From a bacterium (GTDB taxonomy: Bacteria > UBA9089 > UBA9088), in contig JBFLYE010000043.1 in the NCBI GenBank assembly GCA_040756715.1, positions 1 through 7,312 on the forward strand: 7,312 nt of DNA. The letters run 5' to 3'. Of this stretch, positions 6,372 through 7,312 are shown piece by piece. The first letter of the stretch is position 1. Every line of letters begins with the position of its first letter. Below the pieces are notes generated by a model. That model was not told where the DNA came from. It saw only the letters and a program-made list of their open reading frames with translations, and did no database searches. A program made the position numbers and the translations under genes.

Positions 6372-7169
6372 TTAATTCAGAGAAAGGAGAAGCGCTAAAT
6401 CCGTCCCGGCTTTTATGGGAAGCCATCTTCTTGCCTTTGATGAAGTTACAGTAAAACGAGGGTCTACATAGACCATTTTTGCTCCATTTGATAATGCCTC
6501 AATTAACCATTGGGTATGAATATTTTCGAGACTCTCTAAGATATTATGTCCAAGAATGATGATGTATTTACAGTTTTTAATATCAAGCCCAGGATGCAAA
6601 AATAATGGAGTACCATAGGTAACCTTTTCGGCGATGATTCTGGAGATAGCACAAAGGCTTAAGTTGGTAATCAGATTTGGGCTGCCAAACCCATAGGCCA
6701 GATTGTGATAGAGGCCACCAGTAAGCATATGGGAATAGGTAAAAAGAACAGCTTCTGGCCCGTATTTTTTCTTGATCTCAAGCAACTTTTGAGCCGAATA
6801 ATCCAATGCCTCATCCCAGGATGCCCTCTTCCATTTATTCTCGCCCCGACTACCAGCCCTTATTAGAGGGTATTTTAGCCGATCAGGATCATATACCTGC
6901 TTTATAATTGCATTCCCCTTGGCACAAATCTTTCCATAGTTAAAGGGGTGATCAGGATTCCCCTCGATCTTCTTGACCAGGCCATCTGCTACCTTGATCC
7001 TGGTCCCACACCTCCAGGCGCAGTATTCACAGATAGAATAGACCCATTCTTCCTTCTGCTTAACTGCTGCTTCAGCCAAGCTAACCAAGTGGCGAAGCTT
7101 TGGGTCAAACAGGAAGTATCCTGTTTCTGCTCCAATCAACTTGATGAAGTCTCGCCTTGATATAGACAT
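6372..7169 (-). CDS. Molybdopterin oxidoreductase catalytic subunit (PsrA/PhsA-like), N-terminal fragment before frameshift
   Basis: This is the 265-residue upstream piece of the catalytic gene. SRRDFIK at 4-10 is a twin-arginine motif, though the following segment (LIGAETGYFLFDP) is poorly hydrophobic because of E15 and D22. The [4Fe-4S] motif is C47-C50-C54 with C82, as in DMSO-reductase-family enzymes. GFGSPNLITNLSLCAIS (160-176) places C173 where PsrA, PhsA and ArrA carry the cysteine that ligates Mo. There is no in-frame TGA at that site, so it is not a selenocysteine enzyme. VYVDPRFT (233-240) and PIKAGTDLALLL (251-262) are family hallmarks. The frame ends at a TAA (6374-6372) after CTG AAT. 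Removing one A from the AATT there restores ...LINVIINEEL... and joins the downstream part. GGAAG lies 10 bases before the ATG. Polysulfide or thiosulfate is the likely substrate; other sulfur or arsenic oxyanions cannot be excluded. Confidence 0.9.
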   Translation of the reverse strand: MSISRRDFIKLIGAETGYFLFDPKLRHLVSLAEAAVKQKEEWVYSICEYCAWRCGTRIKVADGLVKKIEGNPDHPFNYGKICAKGNAIIKQVYDPDRLKYPLIRAGSRGENKWKRASWDEALDYSAQKLLEIKKKYGPEAVLFTYSHMLTGGLYHNLAYGFGSPNLITNLSLCAISRIIAEKVTYGTPLFLHPGLDIKNCKYIIILGHNILESLENIHTQWLIEALSNGAKMVYVDPRFTVTSSKARRWLPIKAGTDLALLLSLN

Positions 7170-7212
7170 CTTATAGTATCTTCCATCACTTAGTGCAAAA
7201 ATAGTATTTAAG

Positions 7213-7312
7213 AAATTTTGAATTCTAAATTTTGAATTTTGAATTGAAAAAGGTTAAGTTTTATAAAATTTTGAATTCTAAATTTTGAATTTTGAATTGA
7301 AGGTTTAAGTTT
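7213..7312. repeat. AT-rich 53-base tandem repeat, two copies, running to the window edge
   Basis: A 36-base segment at 7213-7248 is repeated exactly at 7266-7301, a period of 53. The tails after each copy are near-identical (AGGTTAAGTTT against AGGTTTAAGTTT). Each copy contains GAATTC in a near-palindromic setting (TTTTGAATTCTAAA) and further GAATTTTGAATT iterations. It lies upstream of the molybdoenzyme operon, ends about 43 bases before its start codon, and may continue past the edge. No coding frame is present. I see no confident promoter boxes in 7170-7312. Confidence 0.8.

Noticed and set aside
6372-6374. Stop codon recoding (selenocysteine or readthrough) to join the two reductase fragments
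   Set aside because: The stop is TAA, not TGA, and the downstream homology is in a different frame, so readthrough cannot join them. The Mo ligand is an ordinary cysteine codon.
7170-7205. Promoter TTGCAC-17-TATAAG before the reductase operon
   Set aside because: The spacing is good, but the -10 box would end directly against the start codon and the Shine-Dalgarno-like GGAAG would lie inside the promoter, so it cannot drive this start.

Overview
Every supportable gene in this window lies on the minus strand, so the biological order runs from high to low coordinates. The DNA is AT-rich. It carries bacterial features: an initiator tRNA with a C1·A72 mismatch, a consensus sigma70-type promoter and, at some genes, strong Shine-Dalgarno sites. 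The main gene set is an anaerobic molybdoenzyme, so an anaerobic or facultative bacterium is likely. The simple AT-rich tandem repeat at the right edge and the structured repeat between the tRNAs would fit an uncultured lineage, but the phylum cannot be read from this window.

Region 1 (7169 to 3005) is a compact operon for a membrane-bound molybdopterin oxidoreductase of the polysulfide/thiosulfate reductase type. It encodes a Tat-exported catalytic subunit, a TorD-family chaperone, a ferredoxin subunit with four [4Fe-4S] clusters, and an NrfD/PsrC membrane quinol-binding subunit. Stops and starts overlap or nearly touch. Quinol electrons should pass from the NrfD subunit through the ferredoxin subunit to the Mo active site outside the membrane, while TorD holds the catalytic subunit for cofactor loading before Tat export. 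The catalytic gene is broken as given: one extra base near 6376 separates codons 1-264 from the remaining 460 or so.

Region 2 (2997 to 2232) is a small two-gene unit 7 bases after the NrfD gene. A short unknown gene runs into a seven-G tract that is also a textbook X XXY YYZ slippery heptamer. A -1 shift there extends it to an 81-residue protein whose stop overlaps the start of the next gene in an ATGA. That next gene is a small nucleotidyltransferase-fold protein, so the pair has the look of a toxin-antitoxin or related accessory module.

Region 3 (2127 to 1) starts with a near-perfect promoter and then reads tRNA-Leu(UAA), a ~200-base structured insert that repeats the tRNA 3' end, initiator tRNA-Met, a GlmU-like sugar nucleotidyltransferase and the N-terminal part of a phosphohexomutase that runs off the left edge. 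The sugar nucleotidyltransferase starts only 5 bases after the initiator tRNA, with no Shine-Dalgarno site. The two sugar genes overlap by 11 bases and together suggest nucleotide-sugar synthesis.

The right edge (7170-7312) is non-coding and holds two copies of a 53-base AT-rich tandem repeat.
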